A stretch of DNA of 22,819 bases from NCBI GenBank assembly GCA_025964215.1, contig JAOPZG010000065.1:1-22819 (forward strand), in the 5' to 3' direction. The translations under genes were made by a program, and so were the position numbers. This DNA comes from Conexibacter sp. (GTDB lineage Bacteria > Actinomycetota > Thermoleophilia > Solirubrobacterales > Solirubrobacteraceae). Shown here one piece after another: positions 1 through 7,399 of this stretch. The notes beneath the pieces were generated by a model. The model saw nothing but the letters and a program-made list of their open reading frames with translations, was not told the origin of the DNA and searched no databases. Positions within the stretch are counted from its first letter, which is position 1. Every line of letters begins with the position of its first letter.

Positions 1-11
1 TCGCCGATCGG

Positions 12-1397
12 ATGGCCATCGTGCGCGCGGTCACCGAGCTACGCGGGACACCCTGGCGGACGGCACGCCAGCGTCTACAACACGTGCTGACCCTCGACGA
101 CGACCCCAGCGCGGCCGAGGCGTCGTACGACTCGCTGCGCGAAGCGCTCAAGAGGCGGGTCCGGACCGCCCCACCGACCCAGCAGTGGGCCGTATGGATC
201 GCGACGCTAGCGGGCCCCAGCGCGGAAACCGACCGCCCAGCTGACACCGTCGCGGTCGGCCCTGTGGCCGTGTGCGGCACACCGTGCTCCAAGCCGCTCG
301 ACGCATGGTTCAAACGGGCGCGGGACGAGCTCGCCGCCGCCTTCCGCGATCGAGGAGACGAGGTGCCGGCCGACGTTCTCGCGCTTGGAGCGCCGATGCG
401 CTATCGCGGCACCGAGGTGCTCGATGCAGAACATTTGTGGGGGTCGCTGGTCGAACCGTCATCGTTTCTTTCGCGCGTGGCGGTCGAGGCTCGTTCGCAG
501 TCTGAGGCGACGACGGTTGCGTTCCCCGCGCTGCGCGCGGTGTTCGGCCGCTACAGCCCGCACATCGCCGACGATCTGCGGCCGGACCCGTGGATCTGGG
601 GCCCTGACAGCCGCTGGTGGCACGGGTCGTCGGCGCGCGACCGTGGGCTCGGGGAGTTGTTCGCCACCCGGGAGGCAGCTGCCGCCGTGTGGCACTGGGC
701 CGACGACCTCGGCCCCAGCCTGGACCTCGACCGCTTGGCGTCGCTGCAGGCACGAGCGCTGATCGGTGACGACCGCGTCGCTACCGAGGTCCGGCTCCTG
801 CGCGCCGCCACTCGTCTGGATGCCATGCCGCGCTCTGGCGGGGGCTGGATCGCCGCCTTGCGCAGTTTGTGGCTCCGTCACGCGCACCAAATGCACACAG
901 ACGACCAGCGCTACCTCCTCGACCTCGCGCGCAGCGGGTACCGCCCGCCGGCGCCGGGCCACACTGATGCCGAGGTAGCCGCCGCGCAGGCGCAACTGAG
1001 CGACTGGGTGGCACATCAGCGACCAAGGGCCGGGACCGCGCTCATGGACGCCATCAAAACCGCCCTCAAACCCGTCCACACCGACGCCGACGCCTGGGAC
1101 CTCTTTCACTGGGTATCCGCGCGACTCGACGATCCGGGTGCCCTGGGCGCCGCGCGGGCCGCGCACGCGCAAGCTTGCCAGCGGGCACAGCGTCACCGCA
1201 ACGTCGTCGCCCACGGATGGACCCTGCCGGAAGCGGTGTTGACACCAAGCGTCAATTTCCTGGCACTGCAGCTCGAGCTGGCAATCGTGGCCGAAAGCGA
1301 AGCAGTCGACAGCAAGAGCCCGTGGCTGGGGTCCTTCACCCGCGGACCCGGCGATCGATGGGAGCACCGAACGGTGCGTCAGCTGCTCGATGAGTGA
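12..1397 (+). CDS. Large protein of unknown function with a C-terminal HEPN-type RNxxxH motif
   Basis: I do not recognise the family as a whole. The frame is open to the left edge, so the ATG used here may be internal and the protein N-terminally truncated by the window. It is rich in Ala, Arg and Trp, with no signal peptide or membrane segment. Near the C-terminus, residues 396-402 read RNVVAHG, matching the R-N-x-x-x-H signature of HEPN domains (R396, H401). It sits at the start of a helix-rich tail (LALQLELAIVAE), as in ApeA-like and Abi HEPN proteins. HEPN proteins are commonly metal-independent RNases in toxin-antitoxin, abortive-infection and other defence systems, so an RNase effector role is possible, but this rests on one short motif. 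The next features downstream are IS and integrase debris, consistent with accessory DNA. That it is a real gene is fairly sure; the function is weak. Confidence 0.7.
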   Translation: MAIVRAVTELRGTPWRTARQRLQHVLTLDDDPSAAEASYDSLREALKRRVRTAPPTQQWAVWIATLAGPSAETDRPADTVAVGPVAVCGTPCSKPLDAWFKRARDELAAAFRDRGDEVPADVLALGAPMRYRGTEVLDAEHLWGSLVEPSSFLSRVAVEARSQSEATTVAFPALRAVFGRYSPHIADDLRPDPWIWGPDSRWWHGSSARDRGLGELFATREAAAAVWHWADDLGPSLDLDRLASLQARALIGDDRVATEVRLLRAATRLDAMPRSGGGWIAALRSLWLRHAHQMHTDDQRYLLDLARSGYRPPAPGHTDAEVAAAQAQLSDWVAHQRPRAGTALMDAIKTALKPVHTDADAWDLFHWVSARLDDPGALGAARAAHAQACQRAQRHRNVVAHGWTLPEAVLTPSVNFLALQLELAIVAESEAVDSKSPWLGSFTRGPGDRWEHRTVRQLLDE

Positions 1398-1500
1398 CGG
1401 TCGCCCAGCGCACAGGTCGTAAGGGCCGCCCGACGTAGCGCCCTTGCGGGCCCGTGCGGCCACCTCGTGAGCGGTCGACACCCGGCTTAAGACCGCGTAC

Positions 1501-1668
1501 TGGAGTCCCCCGCTTGAGCGGACACTCGTTAGGTCTTGATGGGTGAAGATTGATCTTCTCGAACTCGGCCGGAGATAGCATCCCCAGGGTCGAGTGGCGG
1601 CGCTTGTTTTTGTAGAAGACCTCGATGTAGTCGAAGACCTCGATGTAGTCGAAGACCTCGACCGTGCG
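1501..1668 (-). pseudogene. IS3-family transposase (OrfB) C-terminal fragment
   Basis: Read on the minus strand from an in-frame TAG (1669-1671), the frame gives RTVEVFDYIEVF followed by YKNKRRHSTLGMLSPAEFE. This is the characteristic C-terminal end of IS3-family OrfB transposases (F-Y-N-x-x-R-x-H-S-x-L-G-x-x-S-P-x-x-F/Y). Only about 40-55 of the usual 270-300 residues remain; the DDE catalytic core and OrfA are missing. Just beyond the conserved end, TGTCCGCTCAAGCGGGGG on the minus strand (around 1507-1524) resembles the terminal region of such elements, so one IS end may survive. An in-frame 18-bp duplication lies inside the fragment. It cannot encode an active enzyme. Confidence 0.75.
1615..1660. 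repeat. 18-bp tandem direct repeat, about 2.5 copies
   Basis: The unit GAAGACCTCGATGTAGTC occurs at 1615-1632 and 1633-1650 without mismatch, followed by the first 10 bases again at 1651-1660. It lies in the IS3-type transposase fragment and duplicates codons in frame (repeated VFDYIE). This looks like a slippage duplication in decaying sequence, not a functional array. Confidence 0.85.
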
Positions 1669-1690
1669 CTATGAGACTGGCCCTGCGTCG

Positions 1691-2485
1691 TCAAAAAGTG
1701 GGAGCGCTCCCGGCGTACGGGAGGTCCGCGTCCGGCTCCTGGAGGTGAACCTGCCGGACGTCCCATCCCGATAGCGCTCGCTCGCGGTGGTACAGGTCGT
1801 AACGGCTTAGCGTCAGCTGCCGCCCGGCGAGGTCTGAGTACGCGACAACGACTGACAGGCTCTGCTTCCGCGCGAGGAGCTTGGCCAACGTCGCGTAGGC
1901 ATTGTGACCCTGCTCCATGCGGAAGTTCAGACGGCCGCGTTCGCCTGGGCCGATGTTGGTCGGCATGATCGACACGTCGGGCGGCGCGATCGGAGTCCCG
2001 ATCTCCAGCGAGATGCCGCGGATCATCGCCAGCCCGACGCCCGCATTTCGAATCGGAACCGAGATCAGAACGTCACCGTCGCCGACGCTGACCACGACTG
2101 CGCCACGCCGGCTGATCACGCTCTTGTCTCGGCCCGGGAAGGACAGTCGCTCGTTGATGCCCGCTTCGAACGGCACGTCGACCAGGACCGGACGGATCTG
2201 CGCGTTGAGCGTCTGTTCCGAGATGTTCGTCTGCTTGCGAGCCTCGGCCAGCGCGGCCTGGGTGGCCGTAGCCTGGTTGATTGCGGCCTCGGCTTGACGC
2301 TGCGACTCCTCCACGAGCCGGCCGGAATGCTTGACTTCCTCGGCCGTCTTGCGAGCGAGGTTCCGCGTCGACAAGGCGAGGCCGCCCGTCGCGAGCGCAA
2401 GCAGCAGCGTGCCGATGGCGACAAGGCCCTCCCAGCCGAACTCCCACGGCGACGGATCGGCACCGGCGACGACTAGAGCATGCAT
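1691..2485 (-). CDS. Single-pass membrane protein with a coiled-coil stalk
   Basis: The ATG at 2485 gives a 264-residue protein beginning MHALVVAG. The frame is open to a TTG at 2629, but the extra 48 residues begin with FLTVAE, which derives from an integrase fragment, so the longer form is probably artefactual. No clear Shine-Dalgarno precedes 2485. A hydrophobic segment (about residues 20-40, LVAIGTLLLALATGGLAL) should span the membrane. A long Glu/Gln/Lys/Ala-rich helix (about 42-100) looks like a coiled coil, followed by a beta-rich C-terminal domain containing IRPVLVDVP. Related small membrane proteins are common in actinobacteria and usually annotated only as hypothetical. The short N-terminus and basic residues after the segment suggest the C-terminal part is cytoplasmic. 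No enzymatic motif is visible. It follows the AlbA_2 gene on the same strand, but 222 bp of debris lie between, so an operon is uncertain. Confidence 0.7.
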   Translation of the reverse strand: MHALVVAGADPSPWEFGWEGLVAIGTLLLALATGGLALSTRNLARKTAEEVKHSGRLVEESQRQAEAAINQATATQAALAEARKQTNISEQTLNAQIRPVLVDVPFEAGINERLSFPGRDKSVISRRGAVVVSVGDGDVLISVPIRNAGVGLAMIRGISLEIGTPIAPPDVSIMPTNIGPGERGRLNFRMEQGHNAYATLAKLLARKQSLSVVVAYSDLAGRQLTLSRYDLYHRERALSGWDVRQVHLQEPDADLPYAGSAPTF

Positions 2486-2604
2486 CGGCCGCGCAGCATG
2501 GCTGAGCGTCCGGACGGCGTCCGCGAGGATCCGCAGTCCCGCCGCCGGATCGATCGTTCCTATGAGCGTCCGTCCGTCGGCCCGTCCACCTACGCTCGCT
2601 GGGT

Positions 2605-2692
2605 GCTCGGCCACCGTCAAGAACAACAACTCGGGATCCGCATCGCCCGCCCGTCGCCGCTTCGGCCGCGTCGCGCGTCGCGCTGGGTTTCT
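2605..2692 (-). pseudogene. Fragment of a second tyrosine integrase
   Basis: On the minus strand this stretch encodes RNPARRATRPKRRRAGDADP followed by ELLFLTVAE. The intact integrase in this window has ENPVRRATRPKRRRAGDANP followed by DLQFLTVAE, so about 24 of 29 residues agree. At the DNA level 2605-2624 is identical to 8844-8863 and the rest is similar with scattered differences. The piece is the junction between the core-binding and catalytic domains; nothing recognisable of the integrase remains on either side. It lies between the AlbA_2 gene and the membrane-protein gene. The differences show that it is a diverged relative of the integrase at 8197-9420, not a recent copy. Confidence 0.85.
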
Positions 2693-2707
2693 CGGGCGAG
2701 ACGTTCG

Positions 2708-3952
2708 CTACACAAGCCGGGTCGAGTTCTGCAGGTCGGGAGCGATGTAGTCGAGCAACGGCGGACCGTCGTAGAACGTGACGAGCCAACGATCAAGCAG
2801 CTGCTGTGCGACCTTTTTCGGCGCTCGGACGAGTTCATCGTGCGACACGCGCAGCGCACGGAGGTCGCCGTCGGCTGCGGGCTTCATGTACGCCACCGAG
2901 TCGAGACCGGCGCGTGCGTGACTGGCGTAGTACGAGACCGCCCCTGAGAAGCCGGAAAGCTCTGCCGCGACCTCGAGATCGACCGGTGCCACCCGGGCGA
3001 AGAACTCCGCCGCGAAACTTAGCGCGGCGTAGAGCTCGGCGGCGACCTTCCCTTCATAAGCGCACTGATACTCAGGCCCGCCGACGTTGTTCAGCACGGC
3101 GGTAGGGATCGACACTTGTGCGGTGACACGCGCCGGGTAGGCGACGACGGCCGCCGCTGCGGGGCGTGCCGACAGCTTGGCTTCGTCGCCGCCGGCCCAT
3201 CCTGCTCCCCAGCCCTCGGTGCCGAGAGGCCGCCAGTCATCGAGGTCTTCCAGCAGCGTGGTTGGGCGATACACGGCCAGAGCGGAATCGGTCTGGGCTC
3301 GTGCTCGGACGATCGCGTCGTCCAGCGCTCGCCGCAACTGCGCACCGTCTGGATGTGTGAGCGCATCCCGCTCCGGCCGAGCCGACATTCGCACTCGGCC
3401 AAAGCCGTCGAACGCTGTCTGCGGGCCAATGTCATCCAAACCGGGCAGCAGGTCGACGTCCGAGAGCAGAGCGACGGCATCAGGGGGACCATTGCGGCGC
3501 ATGCGCGACTCATATGCGAGGGCGATCTCGTGCTCGGTCAGCTCTCGCGTGGTCGTCCCGTTGCGAACAACGAACCGTCCGTTCGTCATGTGTGGGGCCT
3601 TCTCGGACTTCGGAACAACGACCACGAGGACGCCATCCTCGTCCGTCTCAGCTTTCCGGAGCTCCCTGATCTCGATCGCGGGGAGAGGAGCGATCCCCGC
3701 GACGATCTGCCGGATCCGCTCCTCCGCGCCGGCCAGTGGCACGGTCGGAATTGACGCTGCCAACCCAGTCTTTTTGTCTTCAGCAACGCCGTAGATAAGG
3801 ATTCCTCCTTCCAGCGTCATCGCTGCAATGTCCTTGGCGATCTCCCCGGGCTTGCCCGTGATCTCGGCCTTGAAGTCGAGGCTGCTCGACTCCCGCTGGA
3901 CGCCGATCATCGCCACAATGTCTTGCCAGGTCTGCGCAGATACTCCGATCAC
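2708..3952 (-). CDS. Schlafen/AlbA_2-domain protein
   Basis: The 414-residue protein starts with GTG at 3952, preceded by AGGA 7 bases upstream on the minus strand; an internal ATG at 3910 is the alternative. The N-terminal part (about residues 15-150) matches the AlbA_2 (Schlafen AlbA) fold: ESSSLDFKAEI at the start, the central GGILIYGVAEDKKTG, and FVVRNGTTTRELTEHEI at the end. AlbA_2 domains are found in predicted transcriptional regulators and in Schlafen-type nucleic-acid-processing proteins, some linked to phage defence. The remaining 260 residues are not recognised; they contain alpha/beta-like sequence and no visible catalytic motif. No membrane segment is seen. The gene is divergent from the AbiE pair, across a 421-bp intergenic stretch. 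The domain call is secure; the cellular role is open. Confidence 0.85.
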   Translation of the reverse strand: MIGVSAQTWQDIVAMIGVQRESSSLDFKAEITGKPGEIAKDIAAMTLEGGILIYGVAEDKKTGLAASIPTVPLAGAEERIRQIVAGIAPLPAIEIRELRKAETDEDGVLVVVVPKSEKAPHMTNGRFVVRNGTTTRELTEHEIALAYESRMRRNGPPDAVALLSDVDLLPGLDDIGPQTAFDGFGRVRMSARPERDALTHPDGAQLRRALDDAIVRARAQTDSALAVYRPTTLLEDLDDWRPLGTEGWGAGWAGGDEAKLSARPAAAAVVAYPARVTAQVSIPTAVLNNVGGPEYQCAYEGKVAAELYAALSFAAEFFARVAPVDLEVAAELSGFSGAVSYYASHARAGLDSVAYMKPAADGDLRALRVSHDELVRAPKKVAQQLLDRWLVTFYDGPPLLDYIAPDLQNSTRLV

Positions 3953-4301
3953 AGACTCATCCTAAGCGCGGGCTGGTGCTCGCTAAGTCGCTGGCTCGTC
4001 GAGCCGACGGACGGCGGTGACCAGAGCGGGACCAGTGCGCCGGCTCCAACCGGTAACGACGCCATTTGTCTCGTGCTGCAGGCTCGTTCGACGCAGCGAA
4101 GCGTTGCAACTGCCTCCCGTTTTGGCGCGACCTTAAAGCTCTTGGCCGGAAGATCTCCGCCACGCACCGGCCACACGCGTTGGCTCGCGCCGTTCACGGC
4201 AACGAACAACATGTACAAGTCCGATCGGGGCCGGACGTTTCCACCCGCACGTCGGCGACGAAGCGCTCTTCCTGCATGAAAGCAGCTTCCTGCGGGTTAC
4301 A
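3953..4301. other. Intergenic stretch between divergent AlbA_2 and AbiE genes
   Basis: This 349-bp stretch holds the start-proximal region of the AlbA_2 gene (AGGA ribosome-binding site just right of 3952) and the left part of the AbiE leader. I see no convincing gene. A minus-strand open frame (3949-4218, 89 codons) ends in a GTGA overlap with the AlbA_2 start, but its composition does not look protein-like. Two TCCTGC hexamers (4270-4275 and 4288-4293) lie at its right end and belong to the hexamer cluster described for the AbiE promoter. Confidence 0.5.
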
Positions 4302-4364
4302 GCAGGAGACCGTGTTCTTGCAATCTCCTGCCGCTAGACGGTACCCTGCAACGAGTCGCAGGAG
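4302..4364 (+). promoter_or_regulatory. Promoter, inverted-repeat operator and RBS of the AbiE pair
   Basis: A perfect 8-bp inverted repeat, GCAGGAGA (4302-4309) and TCTCCTGC (4324-4331), is separated by 14 bases. It brackets a candidate -35 box TTGCAA (4318-4323), which has an 18-bp spacer to a -10 box TACCCT (4342-4347). AGGAG (4360-4364) precedes the ATG at 4374 by 9 bases, so the leader is short. In the studied Streptococcus AbiE system the AbiEi antitoxin represses its own operon by binding inverted repeats at the promoter; an equivalent role here is inferred from position and symmetry. Confidence 0.6.
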
Positions 4365-4373
4365 CGACCTTTT

Positions 4374-5429
4374 ATGCAGGAACAAGCCCTTCAATTCGAG
4401 CTCGAAGTTCAACGGCGCCTCCCGGACGTGCTGGGCGACCTGCTAGACGAACCGCCGCTGCGCTTGAGCGCGGACCAGCGCGTCGGCGACCGGCGGGCAG
4501 ACTTCGTCTCTGTCGACGAGCACGGACGGAGGTGGATCGTCGAGGTCAAGGCCTCCAGCCGGCCCGGCGTCGTCGCTGATGCGGCCGACCAGCTCGGCAC
4601 GTTCTCCGACGCGGCAGACGTCGCCGTGCTGGTCGTGCCATACATGACGCGGGCCGGTGCGGAGACGGCTGCCGAGCGGCGACTCAACTGGGTCGACCTT
4701 TCGGGCAACGCCTCGTTGCGCACCGCGGACCGTCAGCTCTACGTGTCGGTCAGCGGCCGACCGAACCGCTACCCCGCACAGGGGCGGCCCTCGTCGCCGT
4801 TTGCGGCCAAGAGCGCGCGAGTGACACGCACGATGCTTCTGGACCCGTCGGTGTGGTGGAGACAGAAAGACCTCGCAGACAAGACCGGGCTCGATGACGG
4901 GCACGTGTCGCGGATCGTTCGCCGCCTCAAGGACGAGCGGATGCTGGAATCGGACGGCACGCTGGTCCGACCGCGAGATCCCGATCTCCTGCTCGACGCG
5001 TGGAGCGAGGACTATCGGTTTGACCGCCACAAGGTGCTCGCCGGGCACGTATCGGGCACCGGTGTCGACCTCGCGCGCCATATCGGCGCGCTGCTCACAA
5101 AGACCGACCATCGCCACGGCTTCACGGGTCTGGCGGCGGCGTGGGCGACCGACGGGTTCGCGCGCTTCCGCGCGGTCACCGTCTACGTGCCCGGCGACGT
5201 CCGGGCCGTGGCCGAGCAGCTCGACATGAGCACCGAGGAGCGCGGCGCCAATGTGCAGCTCGTCGTTCCCGACGACATCGGCGTCCTGGCGGGCAGCTCG
5301 ATCCACAACGACCTGCTCTGCGTATCGACGCCGCAGGTCTACCTCGACCTGCAGCACCTGCCCGAGCGCGCCGACGAGGCGGCCCAGCATCTTCGCGACG
5401 AAGGGTTGCTGTGGGATGCCCCAGCCTGA
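4374..5429 (+). CDS. abiEi: Type IV toxin-antitoxin AbiEi-family antitoxin/repressor
   Basis: The 351-residue protein belongs to the larger AbiEi antitoxin type. Residues 36-100 carry a restriction-endonuclease-like segment with the acidic/EVK pattern (D43, then VEVK with E57 and K59). The family signature WVDLSGNA follows at 106-113, then a winged helix-turn-helix at about 150-195 (QKDLADKTGLDDGHVSRIVR), and a C-terminal domain ending in VYLDLQHLPERADEAAQHLR, typical of AbiEi proteins. Known AbiEi antitoxins repress the operon and counteract AbiEii without a stable protein-protein complex. Whether the endonuclease-like fold is active is unknown; the pattern may be structural. The start is set by AGGAG at 4360-4364. 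The end overlaps the toxin gene by 14 bp, so the two are translationally linked. Confidence 0.85.
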   Translation: MQEQALQFELEVQRRLPDVLGDLLDEPPLRLSADQRVGDRRADFVSVDEHGRRWIVEVKASSRPGVVADAADQLGTFSDAADVAVLVVPYMTRAGAETAAERRLNWVDLSGNASLRTADRQLYVSVSGRPNRYPAQGRPSSPFAAKSARVTRTMLLDPSVWWRQKDLADKTGLDDGHVSRIVRRLKDERMLESDGTLVRPRDPDLLLDAWSEDYRFDRHKVLAGHVSGTGVDLARHIGALLTKTDHRHGFTGLAAAWATDGFARFRAVTVYVPGDVRAVAEQLDMSTEERGANVQLVVPDDIGVLAGSSIHNDLLCVSTPQVYLDLQHLPERADEAAQHLRDEGLLWDAPA

Positions 5430-6315
5430 GAAGCCACGTAATCGCAGCGGCTACAGCCGCGAGGAGACCGAGCAGGTCGTCGCGGCCTGCCTCACGCTGG
5501 CCGTGACCCTCGGCGCCTACATGGACGACATCGCGATCATCGGCGGCCTCGTACCCAGCCTGCTGATCGACATCGGCCGCGAGAGCGACCACATCGACGA
5601 CGACATGCACCCGGGGACCAACGACCTCGACGTCGCGCTCACCATCGCGCTGCTTGACGACGGCCGCTACGCCGAGATCAGCCAGCGGCTCAAGCAGGAG
5701 GACTTCGGCCCAGACCAGACGGCGGACGGCAACGACGTTCTGCAGCGCTGGAAGGCCAAGGACATGAGCGTCACCATCGACTTCCTGATCGCACCGGTCG
5801 ACAAGGAGATGCGACCGGGCCGCATCCACAAGCTCGAGCCCGACTTCGGCGCGGTCATCGCGCCGGGAACCGAGCTGGCCTTCGACGAGCGGGTGATCGT
5901 CGAGCTCGAAGGCCACACGCTCGCCGGCGAGCACGCCACACGGTCGATCGGCGTGTGCGGGCCAGGAGCGTTCGTGGTGCTGAAGGCCCTCGCGTTCGCG
6001 GATCGGGGCGAGCGCAAAGACGCCTACGACCTGGTCTACGTCATCCGGGGTTGGCCAAAGGGAACGGCTGACATCGTGCAGCGGCTGGTGGCTCACTCGC
6101 AGTCGCATCGAGAGATCGTGCTCCGCGCGTTGGGATTTCTGGCGCGGGACTTCGCGACGATCGACGAGGTCGGCCCACAGCGCGCCGCCCGATTCGAGAT
6201 CGTGGAACCTGCGTCGGGCGACGCGCTCGACATCGCGGCGGCAGACGCGCGCGGGCACGTGCGCGACGTGCTGCGCGGGTGCGCCCGCGCCGGGCTGATC
6301 GCCGAATCGAACTGA
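5416..6315 (+). CDS. abiEii: AbiEii-type nucleotidyltransferase toxin
   Basis: The ATG at 5416 lies inside the antitoxin gene (14-bp overlap) and gives 299 residues. Motifs of the AbiEii/AbiGii nucleotidyltransferase superfamily are present: IIGGLVPSLL (G43-G44), NDLDVAL with D70 and D72, a third acidic residue in TIDFLI (D122), and the C-terminal VLKALAFADRGERKDAYDL block (K190, K201, D202). AbiEii toxins act in the cytoplasm; characterised relatives bind GTP or transfer nucleotides to tRNA acceptor ends, blocking growth. The GG to DxD spacing (about 26 residues) is longer than in minimal nucleotidyltransferases because of an acidic loop. All key residues seem intact, so the pair is probably functional. 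Co-regulation with abiEi through the upstream operator is likely. Confidence 0.87.
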   Translation: MPQPEKPRNRSGYSREETEQVVAACLTLAVTLGAYMDDIAIIGGLVPSLLIDIGRESDHIDDDMHPGTNDLDVALTIALLDDGRYAEISQRLKQEDFGPDQTADGNDVLQRWKAKDMSVTIDFLIAPVDKEMRPGRIHKLEPDFGAVIAPGTELAFDERVIVELEGHTLAGEHATRSIGVCGPGAFVVLKALAFADRGERKDAYDLVYVIRGWPKGTADIVQRLVAHSQSHREIVLRALGFLARDFATIDEVGPQRAARFEIVEPASGDALDIAAADARGHVRDVLRGCARAGLIAESN

Positions 6316-6456
6316 GCACCGGCCACGCCGCCGCTCACGGACGCCGAGCTGCGAGTCCTTGTCATCAGAGGACGGCGTGAGGTCCGCCCAGCTGCCCCGC
6401 CGGGCTTCGGCACCGCTTGCACGCTCCCGGCGCGTTCCCCGTGCGTCGAGCGTTCA

Positions 6457-7284
6457 TCAGGAAGGCAGAAATCCGTCGCCGTTCTCGCTGTCTCGGGGTC
6501 GGTAGTAGCCGCTCGCGTTCACGCCGCCGAAGGGCCTGAACCATGCCTCGAGTCGTTGGTCGACCTTGCCCATCTGCTGGCTGACGGGGTCGTGTCCGGC
6601 GAGGGCGGCGTCGGCCGGCTCGAACATGTCGAAGAGGTCGAGGACATCGTCATCTTCGAAGAGCTCGAAGAGTCCTCTGAGCTCGTCTCTGGCGTGCTCT
6701 GCCTCGTCGGCGCCCAGGAGACCGCTGCCGAACTGAGCATCGAGCTCGCTCCGCGCGATGGACAACAACTCGACCGCGACGATCTCCTCGGCCAAGCACC
6801 CTGCCGCTTCTTGCAGGCCGAGTCGGGAGGTGAGCGCCACCGTGGCGGCGAACAAGTTGATGGCCAACGACTCATCCAGCGTACCGGCGAACGCGGCCGG
6901 CACGAGGCGATAGGCCACCGATGTCGCTTTCCCGTCGATGACCGCGTCGCGGAACTCGTCGGTCAGCTGAGAGGCTGCGCTCGCCAACGCGGCTCGCGCG
7001 TGGAGGTCGTCGATGACCGACGGCAGGTAGAAGAGGACGTCATCGCCAACGTGACCTCGCGCAGCCAGATACTGATGACCGGCGTGCAAGAGCAGCGGGA
7101 CATGCCCCTGCTCGTCGTCCCCGAGGTGGATCAAGCCTGCGGCGGCGAGCCAGCGCAGGTCTTCCGCGACCGCGCCCGGGTCACGGCCGAGCTCGCTGGC
7201 GATCCCCAGGGGGTCGAGCGCTTCTGCAGCGGCCGCCGACATCGCGACGGCGCGAAGCACGGGTGCGATCGCGGCGAACTCCAT
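6457..7284 (-). CDS. Winged-helix protein of unknown function
   Basis: The ATG at 7284 (MEFAAIAPVLRAVAMS) gives 275 residues. The frame extends to 7383, but the extra part is Arg/Ser-rich and overlaps the decayed HepT start, so I prefer the shorter form. Residues about 10-55 look like a winged helix: PLGIASELGRDPGAVAEDLR followed by WLAAAGLIHLGDDEQG. The rest is predicted mostly helical, with a very acidic stretch near residue 215 (LFEDDDVLDLFDMFEPAD) and no known catalytic motif. There is no signal peptide or membrane span. It lies directly downstream of the XRE-MNT gene on the same strand, where a HepT toxin would be expected, but it shows no HEPN motif. It could be a regulator or an adaptor. 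The gene seems real; the function is unknown. Confidence 0.65.
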   Translation of the reverse strand: MEFAAIAPVLRAVAMSAAAAEALDPLGIASELGRDPGAVAEDLRWLAAAGLIHLGDDEQGHVPLLLHAGHQYLAARGHVGDDVLFYLPSVIDDLHARAALASAASQLTDEFRDAVIDGKATSVAYRLVPAAFAGTLDESLAINLFAATVALTSRLGLQEAAGCLAEEIVAVELLSIARSELDAQFGSGLLGADEAEHARDELRGLFELFEDDDVLDLFDMFEPADAALAGHDPVSQQMGKVDQRLEAWFRPFGGVNASGYYRPRDSENGDGFLPS

Positions 7285-7357
7285 TGCTGAATGCTCGCAG
7301 CAATTCGCCGCTACAACGAGCGTCTTCGATGGCGTCAGGCGGACGTCTCTCCGGGCC

Positions 7358-7399
7358 CTCGACGATGTCGACCAGGCGCTCACGGTCCTCGCGGCTCAT
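7358..7399 (-). pseudogene. Likely N-terminal remnant of a HepT (DUF86) HEPN toxin gene
   Basis: An ATG at 7399 overlaps the stop of the MNT gene as ATGA, the usual coupling of antitoxin and toxin. It begins MSREDRERLVDIVE, which resembles the start of HepT/DUF86 proteins (M-S-R-x-D-R-x-R-L-x-D-I-L-E). After about 14 codons the frame becomes Arg/Pro-rich, with no HEPN motif, and stops at 7181. The neighbouring winged-helix gene then takes over another frame. I infer a toxin gene truncated or replaced just after its start. The match is short and could be chance. Confidence 0.4.

Noticed and set aside
459..1766. Long 435-codon minus-strand open frame
   Set aside because: It runs antisense through the plus-strand gene at 12-1397 and through the IS fragment in the wrong frame, with low-complexity Arg/Ser/Pro sequence; long shadow frames are normal at this GC content.
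3949..4218. 89-codon minus-strand frame ending in a GTGA overlap with the AlbA_2 start
   Set aside because: The overlap is suggestive, but the sequence is not protein-like, has no family resemblance, and the AlbA_2 gene has its own ribosome-binding site within it.
5176..6258. Long minus-strand open frame opposite the AbiEii gene
   Set aside because: The plus-strand AbiEi/AbiEii genes carry clear family motifs; the antisense frame has none and is Arg/Val/Asp-rich shadow sequence.
6556..7290. 244-codon plus-strand frame opposite the winged-helix gene
   Set aside because: The minus-strand product has regular hydrophobic helices and a winged helix; the plus frame is charged, repetitive shadow sequence.
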